DNA of 64,000 nt from Oegoconia quadripuncta (taxonomy: Eukaryota; Arthropoda; Insecta; Lepidoptera; Autostichidae), in contig OX438754.1 in NCBI GenBank assembly GCA_949316235.1, positions 7,797,501 through 7,861,500 on the forward strand, given 5' to 3'. Shown here in pieces: positions 43,501 through 54,570 of this stretch; the first letter of the stretch is position 1, and each line of letters begins with the position of its first letter. The notes beneath the pieces are model-generated. The model did no database searches, had not been told where the DNA came from, and saw only the letters and a list, made by a program, of their open reading frames with translations. The translations under genes were made by a program, and so were the position numbers.

Positions 43501-46500
43501 TTGCGCTTTGGAAAGTTGCCGGCTGTAGTACTGCATCGTTTGACAATGTAATCTCCTTCTGCGTATCATAAAGGTGGCGAAATTGAGTCTTCCCAGCAAG
43601 GATTGGGCTTGTTTGAGGGACCAACAGCCTTTCGAAATCAGGCGCTGCAATTCCATTTCGATATTCGGCTACCCAATTTGTTACCGAAACGAAGGTTCTT
43701 GGTGCTGAAGACAGACCCAAGGGTAAGCATGTCATTTGCAGTAGCTTGCCGTTGTAACTCAACCTCGGGAATCGCGATGCTCCTCTGCGATCGCCAGATG
43801 AAAGTATGCCTGAGATCTACCTTGACCATCCAATCATTCGTCTGTAAAAAATTTGGTACCCGAAAATGGCTGAATAATTGAAAATCTTTCGTCTTTACGA
43901 ACCGGTTTAGGCTTTTCAAGTTGAATATTATGTCGATGGGATCCGTCCGATTTCGACACCCGGAAAAAGCTGGAAAGATAACTTGGAGAGATATCCGCTT
44001 CTTCTAGTACAAGTGAATCCATCATACTTTGGATTTGTTTGGTCATTTGAGAACTCCTTTTCGTCTTGAAACATTCCATGACAGTTTGATTTGGATAAAC
44101 AAGGGGTGGCTTTATCATAAATGGAATACGGACACCTTCCAAGAGTTAGCAAATTTCGTTGGAGCTCCCAAATTGCTCCAAACATGTTGATATTGCACTA
44201 GACAGCCGCCCTGAAAGTGAGTGTAGTCATGCACGACGACCTTAGATGAAACTTAGATGGTGAACGTGGGCGAGATTTCTTTCCTTTTTTTTCGGTTTGC
44301 CCTAACCAGTGGCAGGTGTATTGTTTGTGTTGGATTGGGGTAGGTTATTTTTCTTGTCCCTTTTTGTGGGAAAGCTACGACGAAATGGTTTTTCAGTCAA
44401 TTGTTTACTTGTCGAAGCCTTAGGAAAATCATGGTAATTATTTCTAGAATGATTTGAAACAAATTGTAATTGCTGTGTTTGCTTTGGTAGGCACAACTTT
44501 TCGGCCTCCCCAATTTTCTGAAAGTAGTTATTGAGAACATCCTCGTCAAATAAACAATTGTGACTAGGCGGATTTCTTTGCAAGGCATCACGGTGCTATT
44601 CATCTGGTATTTTCTTTAATAATGATTCTGTTCTTAAATATATAAAATCTGATCTTCTACCGCATGCAATTTGCAAAACGTCATCCGTAGTTTTCATATA
44701 GTTTTTATTGAATACTGATCAATTTTTTCAAAGAGGGTAGATGGTGATAACCTCGTATTTTTGTCACTGGACCAATCTATCAAAGTTTGTAAAATATTAA
44801 GCAATTACTCTTTTTGGGTAAGCATGGCATTAGTTATTGAAGCGAAAGTACTTTCCAACAAATGCAGCCGGTAATCTTCATTTGACGGTGATTCATAAAG
44901 TTTTATCTCATCATTTATATTTAACTTAAAGCCGGGTGTTGTAACGTTTTTTTTTCTGAAGTTCCGAAAAACGTATAGCATTCCAGTCACTAGTTTTAAA
45001 TCGTTGTAAATGAGGTAGTTTATTTAAATGGGCCTCATTAGATTTCATGTATACTGGGTCCTTTACAGTGGTAGTAAGATCATATAGATTAAGTTGCTGA
45101 CAGTTACTCGTCTGGGCACTTGGATGTTGCAGAAGTAAGTCATCAGTAATATTAGGCACATTACTTGTAGCTGGCGCCTGTGATGTTGAGTATCCAATAA
45201 TATCACTGCCATGTAGTTTAGTTGCTGATGTTTAACGTATGTATGAACGCCACGAAAGTCGACGCTATAATGTGATAAACAGGCAAAAGCAGCACACACA
45301 GGTGGTCTCCCCACTCGTACCAAACCGGAAGCGCGTGGTGGGAATTGGGCATGATGGAGGAATTGGGTATGATGAAACGTCAAAAGACAGGTGCTTGACT
45401 CATTATGGATTCCGGGTATCGACACGGAACATATAATTAAAATATTTTTTTAAACTATAATAATAGATTTAGGACACTTAATGTTATGGTATGACAAACA
45501 AACAAGCAGCTCACCTGGTGGAGTGAGTCACCTATCTGTATCCCCTCAGAGATAAGGACTATACATACATAATAGTTTATATGTCATGACATTTTCAAAT
45601 GTTATTTTTATAACTTACGAAATAAAACTTTTTGAGTTTGACTCAAATGCTATAAGCCTGTCATTTCATTGGTTGAACAAGAATACGAGCATTGATACTT
45701 GGCAGCAGAAATAGGTAAAGGGTGGTATTCACCAAGGCGACTTGTTGACGAAGGACAAGAGAACTGCCAATGTAAATGCTTGAAGATTCTGCCACCACCT
45801 TTGTTGCATTTGACCAAGTATTTTTGCATCTCCAATATTTTGCTATATGGATCTGCTTGCTCTTTTGTCAGTCATACATATCATATCCAAATACAATGTA
45901 TAATTTTCTTTATTAATTAGGTACAAAGATTGACTTGAGAGATGACCGAGAGACACTGAGTCTGCTTTCTGAACAAGGCATGACACCACTGAAGAGAGAA
46001 CAGGGACAGAAATTGGCTAACAAAATTAGAGCAGTCAAATACATGGAATGCTCTGCCTTAACGCAACGCGGCCTTAAACAGGTTAGATATTAACATAAAG
46101 TCATACATTAAATGTAACAATACTATCAATGTAGATAAAATTTTGCAGCTAATAGTTCAGTTACGATGTTATTATATGTATTATCGTTCAATGCATAGGC
46201 TTATTTGAACATGAACAAACATACTACAGACAAGACAGTTCTGAAGTCTGCCAAGCTACTTCTTATTTCTTACCCAAAAACCGTCTATGTAGGCATTGCA
46301 TTAGGTTATGACTTTTAATTTTTTGCTGCTTCTAATTGGATCTCATTAATCATTTGCAATTTCTCAAAATCATTTATATTAAAAGTAGTAAAGTGAGGAT
46401 ATTTCAATTTCAAATTTAATACAATAAAAAGATAACCCAGTGGAAATAGGACTCATGCCCTGAGGGTTCCGTACCTAATATCACCATTGACAAACTTTTT

Positions 46501-46873
46501 AAACTGACAAATTCAAATATGTAGTTGTTGTTGTATGACGAGAATTATGTGTGAACCACTGCGGCCACGGCTCAGTATGAAACCTCATTTCATGTCAAAT
46601 TCTAAGATCCTAGATCATTAGGATAGGTTTTGATCACCAGTCAGCTCTTAGGGAATAGGGTGTTCGAAAGTTCCATATTTTTTTATAGGATTGAGTCAGA
46701 AAAAGACATTAATCTGAATCTTAAATTAATTAATCTTGTGCTAAATATTACATGACGCCTGTGTATGTATCACTGTAGTAAATCATTCATTACAGGTCTT
46801 TGATGAAGCTGTGCGTGCAGTATTAAGACCGGAACCTCAGAAGAGACATCAGAGGAAGTGTTTAATCATGTAA
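40428..46873 (+). CDS. Mtl: Mig-2-like Rac-family GTPase (Mtl), five exons
   Basis: Exons: 40428-40543, 40660-40809, 40902-40984, 45921-46081, 46796-46873; all junctions are GT/AG and in phase, giving 195 residues. The P-loop is [11 protein letters not shown] (about 10-20), switch I YVPTVFDNYS, switch [11 protein letters not shown], the guanine-specificity motif TKID and SAL, a basic tail KRHQRK and a CLIM prenylation box. Rac-family GTPases cycle GDP/GTP at the plasma membrane and steer actin; Mtl acts in cell migration and axon guidance in Drosophila. [10 protein letters not shown] and the ending KCLIM distinguish it from Rac1 and RhoG. Length equals the Drosophila protein. Intron 3 is 4.9 kb because of a DIRS insertion in antisense. 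Confidence 0.95.
40660..40809 (+). CDS. Mtl: Mtl exon 2
   Basis: The acceptor TTTTTTTTTACAG precedes 40660 and the donor is GTAAAT. It encodes the rest of switch I, switch II and [14 protein letters not shown]. Confidence 0.92.
40902..40984 (+). CDS. Mtl: Mtl exon 3
   Basis: The acceptor CTTATTTTCAG precedes 40902 and the donor is GTGAGT. It encodes [18 protein letters not shown]. Confidence 0.92.
41641..42644 (-). pseudogene. DIRS tyrosine recombinase, frame-broken
   Basis: Two overlapping frames (42644-41841 and 42099-41641) together cover a phage-integrase-type recombinase. [15 protein letters not shown] holds the first catalytic Arg and [15 protein letters not shown] the Tyr region. The HxxR box position reads RSVCSA, so two of the usual catalytic residues are replaced, and a frameshift separates the halves near 42000 (at a run of T). 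Not functional by inference. Confidence 0.7.
42617..44185 (-). pseudogene. DIRS reverse transcriptase and RNase H, frame-broken
   Basis: Pieces in different frames: [17 protein letters not shown] and [17 protein letters not shown] (44142-43834), [12 protein letters not shown] (43919-43638), then [17 protein letters not shown] and the RNase [13 protein letters not shown] (43762-43013), followed by [17 protein letters not shown] (43296-42859) and [17 protein letters not shown] (42858-42637). PLGLSSAP is typical of DIRS reverse transcriptase. At least four frame changes are needed. Confidence 0.7.
44302..45160 (-). pseudogene. DIRS gag-like remnants
   Basis: Frames 45159-44926, 44990-44805 and 44583-44302 lie where the gag of a DIRS element is expected. 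They include [20 protein letters not shown] and a Lys/Asn/Thr-rich end. Assignment is by position only. Confidence 0.45.
45921..46081 (+). CDS. Mtl: Mtl exon 4
   Basis: The acceptor TTATTAATTAG precedes 45921 and the donor is GTTAGA. It encodes TKIDL through the SAL motif. Confidence 0.92.
46796..46873 (+). CDS. Mtl: Mtl exon 5 with CAAX box
   Basis: The acceptor TTCATTACAG precedes 46796. It encodes 25 residues ending KCLIM and TAA. A CAAX box ending in Met is usually farnesylated, whereas most Rac proteins end in Leu. Confidence 0.92.
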   Translation, partial: VFDEAVRAVLRPEPQKRHQRKCLIM

Positions 46874-48360
46874 ATTCATAAATGACAAACTTGATAATAA
46901 TTAAGTATGTTATGGATGCAGGAAAGAGCCTCTCTACTCAACAGTAATAATATGTTTCTAAGCCAAATAATTTTATACTTTTTTGGTAAAACTATTATGA
47001 AAATATATGCATGCTTTGTATTTTGAATTTGATGTGATTATGTATTGTTTGTGCCATAAACTCTTTGATATAGTGTTATTTTTAGCAAAGATATATGTAG
47101 AACATCACATAACATAATTTATATTGAGCAAATTAATATGCCAAAGATTTATTAATAGGTGTAAGGACCAATATATAATTTTCTGTTTTGTAAAAATATT
47201 TAATCAACAATGGTTAGAAACAAATTGTTACTGTTAATTGAAAATGACGAATGTTATTTTTATATTTGCAAATGAACCTCAATATGTCGAATTTTGAGAT
47301 ATTATAGTCTATGCTATTTGTGAATAAGGACTGATATAGAAGCTAGCATGTAATAATAATAATATAGTACTCGAATCAATTTAATCTGTTAGTTACTGCG
47401 TGAACACAAAACATGGTAATCCACGAGTTGAATGTCGACAAGTGGACAAATATTTGTGTAGAAATCCCTAATGCAAACATAAAATAATTTCCACAGCTTA
47501 TCCTATTGTGTTGTTTTAACAAATTTTATAAAATATAAGGATAATACTCTGTAATACAAATTAATTTGTAATAAAAACAGATCTAATATTTTAATTGTGT
47601 TACATGTAGCTGTGACGAAACTATAGGGTATTGAAATAAGTTTTAAACAACTGAATTTATATAAGTATCTGATTCTGACTTCACAATCATGCATGTGATG
47701 AAACAAAGTGTGTTTTATAGTGATTCATTAGGGCAAAATATTTTTGTATGTGACAAACTTAGGTAAGGATAACGAAGCATTTACAATGTTATTACCGCAT
47801 CTGATATTATTTTGTAATTAGAGACTGCTTTGATTTACAGGTAAAGCTTTGAAAGTAATTAATTGTGTATATAACTAATAATATTCAATTATTTATTTAA
47901 GGACAAATGCGCAATTTATGAATAAATTTTGTGTAATACTGCACCTAAATTATTATTACTTAATTTATTTTTTGTTACACTTTGTTTGACATTATTGTCG
48001 AAACGTGGATCCCATAAAACGGTAGTCGATCACAGATTTATACGTATAGGTACCTACCCAATTTAACACATTAACTGCCATAACGGACACACGGTGTCCG
48101 AAATTACACTTAGGCCATACAAAAAACAAAACCTAAAAAAGTTCCGATGTTTTTTTTCGCGAATTTAGTAGAAAATCCGTAAATAATTAGTACCACGTTA
48201 AAATAAACAGATTTGCCGCATATTTGACAACTGGCAGACACCAGTAGCGTTGCGACGCGTTTACCTGAATAACCTTCAACGAATACCTCTTGTGGATATT
48301 CTGATACACTTTCTACCGACATCACCCTGTGACTGTTACTAGTGAAAAAAAATCCCAGTT
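46874..48360 (+). other. Mtl 3' UTR and flank
   Basis: Long AT-rich stretch without a gene. Several AATAAA-type signals occur; the one at about 47920 (ATGAATAAATTTTG) is a candidate for a distal poly-A site. The stretch 48065-48100 has an imperfect palindrome around GGACACACGGTGTCC. Confidence 0.4.
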
Positions 48361-48546
48361 ACTACTGACCTCCCCGTAATAGAGTAGGTTACCAGACGCT
48401 GGGCAAGCGGTTTGGCGAAGGCCAGTGACGCTGCAGCCCATCAGTGGATCAAGGTGTTAAAAACCTCTTCCTTTCCCTTAGTCGCCGTAGACGACACCCA
48501 CAAAAGAAAATGGGTTGATTCTATTCTACTCTGTCGGAAACCACAC
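48361..48546. repeat. Repeat fragment upstream of LINE
   Basis: Sequence such as CTTAGTCGCCGTAGACGACA and CCCACAAAAGAAAATGG resembles a common lepidopteran repeat motif. Family not identified. Confidence 0.35.
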
Positions 48547-50165
48547 GGCCAGTTAAGTGTTGGCTAAACTCATAAATTTATCCGTCTCAAATTATAAATT
48601 CCCTAAAGAACTCAAGGAAGCCATAGTACGGCCCATTTACAAAAAAGGAGACCGTAAGTCATACTCGAATTACAGACCTATAGCTATTTTGTCTAGTGTA
48701 GACAAAATTATGGAAAAATGTATTGTTAACCAATTAAGTGTATACTTGCAAAAAAACAATATATTAAACGAGTGCCAGCACGGGTTTCAAAAAGGGAAAA
48801 GTACAAATACGTTACTATCTACATTTACTGACGAAATTAACAACTACTTAAATGATAAAAAAAATGTTGTAGCAATCTTTTTTGATTATAAAAAAGCATT
48901 CGATACGTTAAATTATGAAACATTGTTAAACGCGATGAGGGAGTACGGGGTGGGACAGCCGCTGAACCAGTGGTTCCGTGATTACCTCACCGCGCGGTCC
49001 TTCCGTGTCCAAGTGGGAACCGAGTACAGTGACGCGAGGGGGGTGGGGTGCGGGGTGCCGCAGGGCTCCGCGAGCGCTCCGATATGCTATTTGATGCATG
49101 TAAACAGCTTATGCGGTGTGCTGCGACATTGCACAGCACACATGTTCGCCGACGACCTGTGCGTGCTCCGCGCCGGCACCGACCTCGCTCACACATGTCA
49201 ACAGGTCCAGCGAGATATCGACGCTGTAGTCAAATGGTCGCATGACAATGGAATAGTCCTCAATGCTGAGAAGACTAAACTACTAATCATACGATCACCA
49301 TACCTAAATGCCAGTGACGTGACACCCCCACTTTATGCACATAGCTATACTTGTCTACACAGTGGACTTATGAATTGTGCATGTGCGCCTATACATAGAA
49401 AGAGTGAACTGTGTGACATATCTTGGGGTCAAGGTCGATGAACATTTTTCATGGTCATATCATATTGACTTCATTTGTAACAGGCTGAGAACGTTATTGA
49501 CTAACTTTTATTACCTAAGTTTCAAAGTCCCGCCTGCCACCTTAAAGTATATACCTATATAATGCTCTAATAGACTCCATACTGAGCTATGCACTGGACA
49601 GCTATGGACTTACGTTCAGGGGAAACCTGAAAAAGCTTGAAGAAATGCAAATTAGATTTTTGAAATTATTGGTAAGCAAAAAGACTAAATTAAATTGTAA
49701 AGGTGACTATTATAAACTGTTCCAAATCTGCAAAATTCTACCGGTTAGTATCAAACATAAATACTTGGCAGCCCTAAATAACCATGGCGGTCCGGTCCAG
49801 TGTATGGCTCATTAATTAAGAAAGCGCATGATGACAGAATTACCAGATCTGTAGCTACGGGTAAATATGAGGTACCGAGTATTACTAATTATTACGGTGA
49901 TAGAACATTAAAAAAACGATTACCATATCTATTGAATAGCCTACCAACGGACATTAGGAACGAAAACAGCAGACGTAATCATTTTTTGGCATCATGCTCA
50001 AAAAATTTTTTCATGAAAATCTTTAAATTTTTGTATAAAAATTAATTCGTTTTACATAGCGAGACTCCAATATCTCCGCAGACAAACTGTTCAAATAGTT
50101 TTGTGGGGATCTACTTAGTTGAAATGTAACCAGATTAGTTGATTAATAAATAAGTTAAATAAAAT
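48547..50165 (+). mobile_element. 5'-truncated, frame-broken LINE
   Basis: A reverse-transcriptase frame (48557-49441) contains YSNYRPIAILSSVDKIMEK, FFDYKKAFDTLNYE, GVPQGSASAPICYL and MFADDLCVL (catalytic, with F in place of Y before ADD). It then shifts frame near 49300-49440 (next piece RVNCVTYLGVKVDEHFSWSY, 49377-49562) and again before the last piece ending FFMKIFKFLYKN (50045). The 3' end has ATAAATAAG and AAATAAAATAAATAAAG tails. No endonuclease is present. Confidence 0.75.
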
Positions 50166-50319
50166 AAATAAAGTCACTGATGTATAATGTGGTGTCATGC
50201 AATAGTTCTGTAAAACAGCCAAGACACATTGTACTGTGTTTTTGACCCAGATGTAAGGTTTGGTACTTCATGAGAGAGATCTAATAACTTTTTAACAGTG
50301 CAAGCGTTATGATGAGCTT
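50166..50319. other. Short unique flank
   Basis: Nothing recognised; it ends at the target site of the P-like pair. Confidence 0.4.
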
Positions 50320-50327
50320 GTCCGTAT
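50320..50327 (+). repeat. 8-bp target duplication GTCCGTAT, first of three
   Basis: Identical 8-mers occur at 50320-50327, 51206-51213 and 52092-52099, on each side of and between the two 878 bp elements. Confidence 0.85.
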
Positions 50328-51205
50328 CATGGACTTATTATTTAAACAGGACTGATAACTAACAAAAGAATCATTTAGGAAAATGATCACTATGTCAACG
50401 CAATAAGGTATTAAATTGGATGCACCATACACAAAGGCAAATCCGAGCCGAGAGAGATAGAAATAACGGAGGCCGTGTGTCTCGTTCTTACATCTTGCCA
50501 GCAAAAAAAATGATTATGATCAACAGTTTTGGCTACTCAAAAATTCCATTGAAACACTTATATTTTTATGTTATTTTAACAATTATAAATAAACAAATAA
50601 CATTCGCATTAATTTCTTTTCATATATTCTTAAATCAAACAGAAAACATACATTTTTATTTCGATTTTGTTATTTTTATGGTAACCCTGAAAAGCATGTC
50701 ATGTCATGGCGGTTCGGTGTGATTTTGAATTTTCTTTGCATTAAAAGTTTTTTAAAGTATTTGTTATATTATACAAGTAAAAGGAGTAAAATGGTGAAAA
50801 AGTGTTGCGTTTATACTTGCCCAAGTGAATCCTATGGTGGTTGCAACATATCTTTCCACAGGTAAGCTAAAAACAATATTTTTGTAAATCAAAGAAGTAG
50901 GATGCCCATGAATTCTTGAAATGAGTCGAAATATGTGAAATATGTGTGATTGATTAGGGTCCTGACTGTTGTACTATTATTGCAGTTTCCCAAAAAATTA
51001 AGAAATGCGAAATAAATGGCTCACGCCGGCTAATGTCAAAACGCCAAAGTTTTTTGACAAATATTTTATTACAACATTTGTACCAAGTAACAAATATATT
51101 GTGGTCACCCTGTTAGACAGAGACAAACGGCCTCTACGTTACACATCCTGCTCGGCTCGTTTTTCAGCGGCGAGTACTCAGTCCTGTTTAAATAATAAGT
51201 CCATG
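50328..51205 (+). mobile_element. P-superfamily non-autonomous element, copy 1 (878 bp)
   Basis: TIRs of 28 bp start CATGGACTTATTATTTAAAC at both ends. With an 8-bp target duplication and a THAP-type first exon this matches the P superfamily (Drosophila P has 31 bp TIRs, 8-bp duplications and a THAP domain at the transposase N terminus). No DDE or GTP-binding region is present, so it is an internally deleted derivative. Nearly identical to the next copy. Confidence 0.8.
50791..51050 (+). pseudogene. THAP exons of P-like copy 1, with a stop
   Basis: Exon 1 (ATG at 50791) encodes MVKKCCVYTCPSES and ISFH, with donor GTAAGC. After an intron of about 120 bp the acceptor ATTGCAG leads into FPKN, and the next codon is TAA where copy 2 has GAA. 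The THAP domain is cut short. Confidence 0.7.
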
Positions 51206-51213
51206 GTCCGTAT
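51206..51213 (+). repeat. Shared 8-bp target duplication between the two P-like elements
   Basis: A single GTCCGTAT separates the end of copy 1 (AGTCCATG) from the start of copy 2 (CATGGACT), so the two adjoining TIRs form a 28-8-28 bp palindromic junction. Confidence 0.85.
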
Positions 51214-52091
51214 CATGGACTTATTATTTAAACAGGACTGATAACTATCAAAAGAATCATTTAGGAAAATGATCACTATGTCAACGCAATAAGGTATTAA
51301 ATTGGATGCACCATACACAAAGGCAAATCCGAGCCGAGAGAGATAGAAATAACGGAGGCCGTGTGTCTCGTTCTTACATCTTGCCAGCAAAAAAAATGAT
51401 TATGATCAACAGTTTTGGCTACTCAAAAATTCCATTGAAACACTTATATTTTTATGTTATTTTAACAATTATAAATAAACAAATAACATTCGCATTAATT
51501 TCTTTTCATATATTCTTAAATCAAACAGAAAACATACATTTTTATTTCGATTTTGTTATTTTTATGGTAACCCTGAAAAGCATGTCATGTCATGGCGGTT
51601 CGGTGTGATTTTGAATTTTCTTTGCATTAAAAGTTTTTTAAAGTATTTGTTATATTATACAAGTAAAAGGAGTAAAATGGTGAAAAAGTGTTGCGTTTAT
51701 ACTTGCCCAAGTGAATCCTATGGTGGTTGCAACATATCTTTCCACAGGTAAGCTAAAAACAATATTTTTGTAAATCAAAGAAGTAGGATGCCCATGAATT
51801 CTTGAAATGAGTCGAAATATGTGAAATATGTGTGATTGATTAGGGTCCTGACTGTTGTACTATTATTGCAGTTTCCCAAAAAATGAAGAAATGCGAAATA
51901 AATGGCTCACGCCGGCTAATGTCAAAACGCCAAAGTTTTTTGACAAATATTTTATTACAACATTTGTACCAAGTAACAAATATATTGTGGTCACCCTGTT
52001 AGACAGAGACAAACGGCCTCTACGTTACACATCCTGCTCGGCTCGTTTTTCAGCGGCGAGTACTCAGTCCTGTTTAAATAATAAGTCCATG
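51214..52091 (+). mobile_element. P-superfamily non-autonomous element, copy 2 (878 bp)
   Basis: Same length and orientation as copy 1, same TIRs, followed by GTCCGTAT at 52092-52099. I see a THAP-frame difference from copy 1 and very few others. Confidence 0.8.
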
Positions 52092-52142
52092 GTCCGTATT
52101 GGCTCCCACATCAAATGTTTTGGTGGGCTTTGTGTTGTATAA
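51677..52142 (+). pseudogene. THAP-domain N-terminal fragment of P-like copy 2
   Basis: Exon 1 from 51677 (MVKKCCVYTCPSES, ISFH) splices in frame to a second exon with SFPKNEEMRNKWLTPANV. The C2CH finger begins with CCVYTC and the conserved FP and W are present, but the closing C-x2-H part is not found. The frame instead runs through DRDKRPLRYTSCSARF into the right TIR and beyond the element. Truncated; could still give a short DNA-binding or repressor-like peptide, which is speculation. Confidence 0.6.
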
Positions 52143-52600
52143 TAAAAATATTCACAAACAAGTACCTACCTACAAGACAAGCAAAAAAAACTACATTTTT
52201 CCACAAAAACGTGTTTATCAAAAATTTTTGTTTTTTTTGGAACATTTCATTATTCCATCATAATTTTTCTATTTTTGACGTGCTGAGCTGCACGAGTTGT
52301 TCTGCAGGGCTACGCGGGTCACATTTCATAGTTCACGTGGTTGTAACTGAGTCATGGTGGCCTCCTCGGCTTCAGGGCAAAGGCAGACACGGTATATACC
52401 ATGGCGCCAGGAGAAGAACAAAACATAGACTTTGCTCTGGCAGTTAACGTGTTAAGTACCTACTATAAGTATGCCATTGTCAGAACACAATTATGCGTGG
52501 GCCCGAGGTACCCGAAGGAAATTGTCACTGACAGCCTTTCGGTTATTAACTTCCACCAAAAAAAAATTAAAAAGTCAACTTTTCTCTCTTGGGATAACCA
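52100..52600. other. Unassigned region with a moderately GC-rich stretch
   Basis: The interval 52270-52420 is GC-richer and includes a frame starting MAPGEEQNIDFALAVNVL (52401). I find no known domain; it could be an exon of an unrecognised gene or repeat DNA. Confidence 0.3.
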
Positions 52601-52604
52601 ATAT

Positions 52605-52712
52605 CCTTTCCAGCCACACACTATCCTTTCCAGCCACACACTATCCTTTCCCGCCACACACGTTCCTTTCCAGCCAGACACACACGTTCCTTTCCAGCCA
52701 CACTTGTCATGG
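52605..52712 (+). repeat. Minisatellite, unit about 18-20 bp
   Basis: Five imperfect units of TCCTTTCCAGCCACACAC with ATC or GTT variants. Confidence 0.85.
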
Positions 52713-52759
52713 AATTGGTCAGAGTACTTTAATACACCGGAGGAAATGGTATAAAGTTA

Positions 52760-54570
52760 TGAATGAAAAGTTATACGCAATTGAACTGAACTTCGTAGGA
52801 GATGAAAGATCAAAGTATTGTGGTAATAATAATATGTAATTTATTTCATTTAACATGTTTACACGTCACTGAAACTTACTTTAACATTATAGTTACATAA
52901 ATATACAATTGGATCAACATTGTGGACAAGAATTTATCAAATTCAAAAGAAACATTTGAAAAGTTAACATTGCATTGCAGTCAGTTTACTAAATAGAGCA
53001 ATGCTTACTTATTATGCAGGAGGATACTCATAAATTAATAAGTGTTCATGGGTTTTACATATGTCTTATTTGTAATGACTAGAAAATGTTTGATTTATTG
53101 TAGAAAATTTCTTTGTTAATCTACATCGATAGAAATATAGCCATACAAAAGTTATCAGAACTTGCAGTGCTATTCTGCATAATATATAGGTAGGTACTCT
53201 TATGTATAGAGAACATGGAGCATGCAGTCTAGTGTTATTAAAAATCGTCAATTAACTTGATTAAATAACATTTGTTGACACTTAGGTAAGTATACATACG
53301 TTATAATTAAATATATCTAAAGAATATAATTATAAAACTTCCTACCATAATAAACATAGGCTTATTTTTAATAATAAGTAGACCATAAAAATAAATGCAA
53401 CATTGTAGGAAAACTGTTTGAAATACTTGTCATATATTAGTTAATTGATTTAAGGTAATTCTCAGCAATATTAGAGAACGTGAAACTATAATCACAACAC
53501 CCGAAAGACCTTTAAATACTGATTAATATTGTGAAGAAATAACATAGAATACAAACTAATACACTTTTACTTTTTACACAGGATTAAATCCTAATAAATA
53601 CCTATGTACATACATTGTGTCAATTTATTAAATACTGGTTACATCAAATTTTCTTTACAACAGAAATACACTAAGTATTCAACTTACCATAATTTTATGG
53701 TAGACACTTCACTATCTAGTAAATTGCTAAACAATTAGAAAAATAAACGGAATTACAGAAATATTTTTTCAGCTTTACAATTTTATTTGCTAATTCTTTT
53801 CTCAAACATTGGATAAGTATTTTAATTTCATTGTGACCTACATAACAGTATTATGATTTAATCATCCCTCATCTTTGAGCCTATCCCACAGCCAGTCTCA
53901 TTCAATAAATAGACAAATATTATACTAACAAACAGATCTTTTGACCTCTGTACCTTTCTGTACTGTACCTTCAGAGGCCCTTAAGAAGTTGATAGTAGGT
54001 ACCTAAGTTTATTTAAACAATTTACATGGACCGATTAGAGCTTACAGTTATTGTGCATCTAAATATGTCTGTATCATTCATTATCATGATAATGTTACCA
54101 CAGAATAAATATCCAACAAACATGATGATAACATTGAAGTAGGTAGGTACTATACATAAATATACATTATTATTAAATGTTACATTAACACATATCTACT
54201 TTTTATTATTACAGACTAAAATGTCAAAATAATCAAAGCATAGGAAGGTATAAATTCTACAATTAAACAACATTAAATACATTATTATTATACCTATATA
54301 AAGTTGACACATATCTTTTTCATCTGACTTTATATACCAAGAGAGAGACTATGTAGATTGATAAAACATTTTTTAAATGGTTTATTAGAACCTTTTGAAT
54401 CTAAACAATAATATTTTAATACTACACATAAATAATGATTACATATATGTTGAATTTAAATTCATGACAAACAATTATTTTATTGAGTATACATTTGAAA
54501 TCGGTGCACTGTAGAATGCAATGATTAATTAAGTGCCATCACTGCCTTGCAGGTAATCATCTTCCTGATA
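52760..54570. other. AT-rich intergenic DNA and Shoc2 3' flank
   Basis: No gene seen. On the minus strand an AATAAA lies at 54484-54479, about 87 bases past the Shoc2 stop, a plausible poly-A signal. The rest looks like ordinary AT-rich spacer. Confidence 0.5.

Larger units (their letters stand above)
41251..45436 (-). mobile_element. DIRS-like tyrosine-recombinase retrotransposon in Mtl intron 3
   Basis: Order in its own orientation (right to left): gag-like pieces, reverse transcriptase, RNase H, then a tyrosine recombinase, the DIRS arrangement. Termini are inverted: about 41300-41460 matches the complement of 45245-45428 (CGGAATCCATAATGAGTCAAG in both). On the left end, 41253-41316 is also the reverse complement of 41488-41549, making a terminal hairpin like the internal complementary region of DIRS elements. 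Coding parts are broken into many frames, so the copy is dead. It lies antisense in the Mtl intron and contributes most of its length. Confidence 0.8.

Noticed and set aside
52401..52754. 117-codon frame MAPGEEQ...
   Set aside because: Half of it is the minisatellite, and no family is recognised; noted only as an unassigned region.
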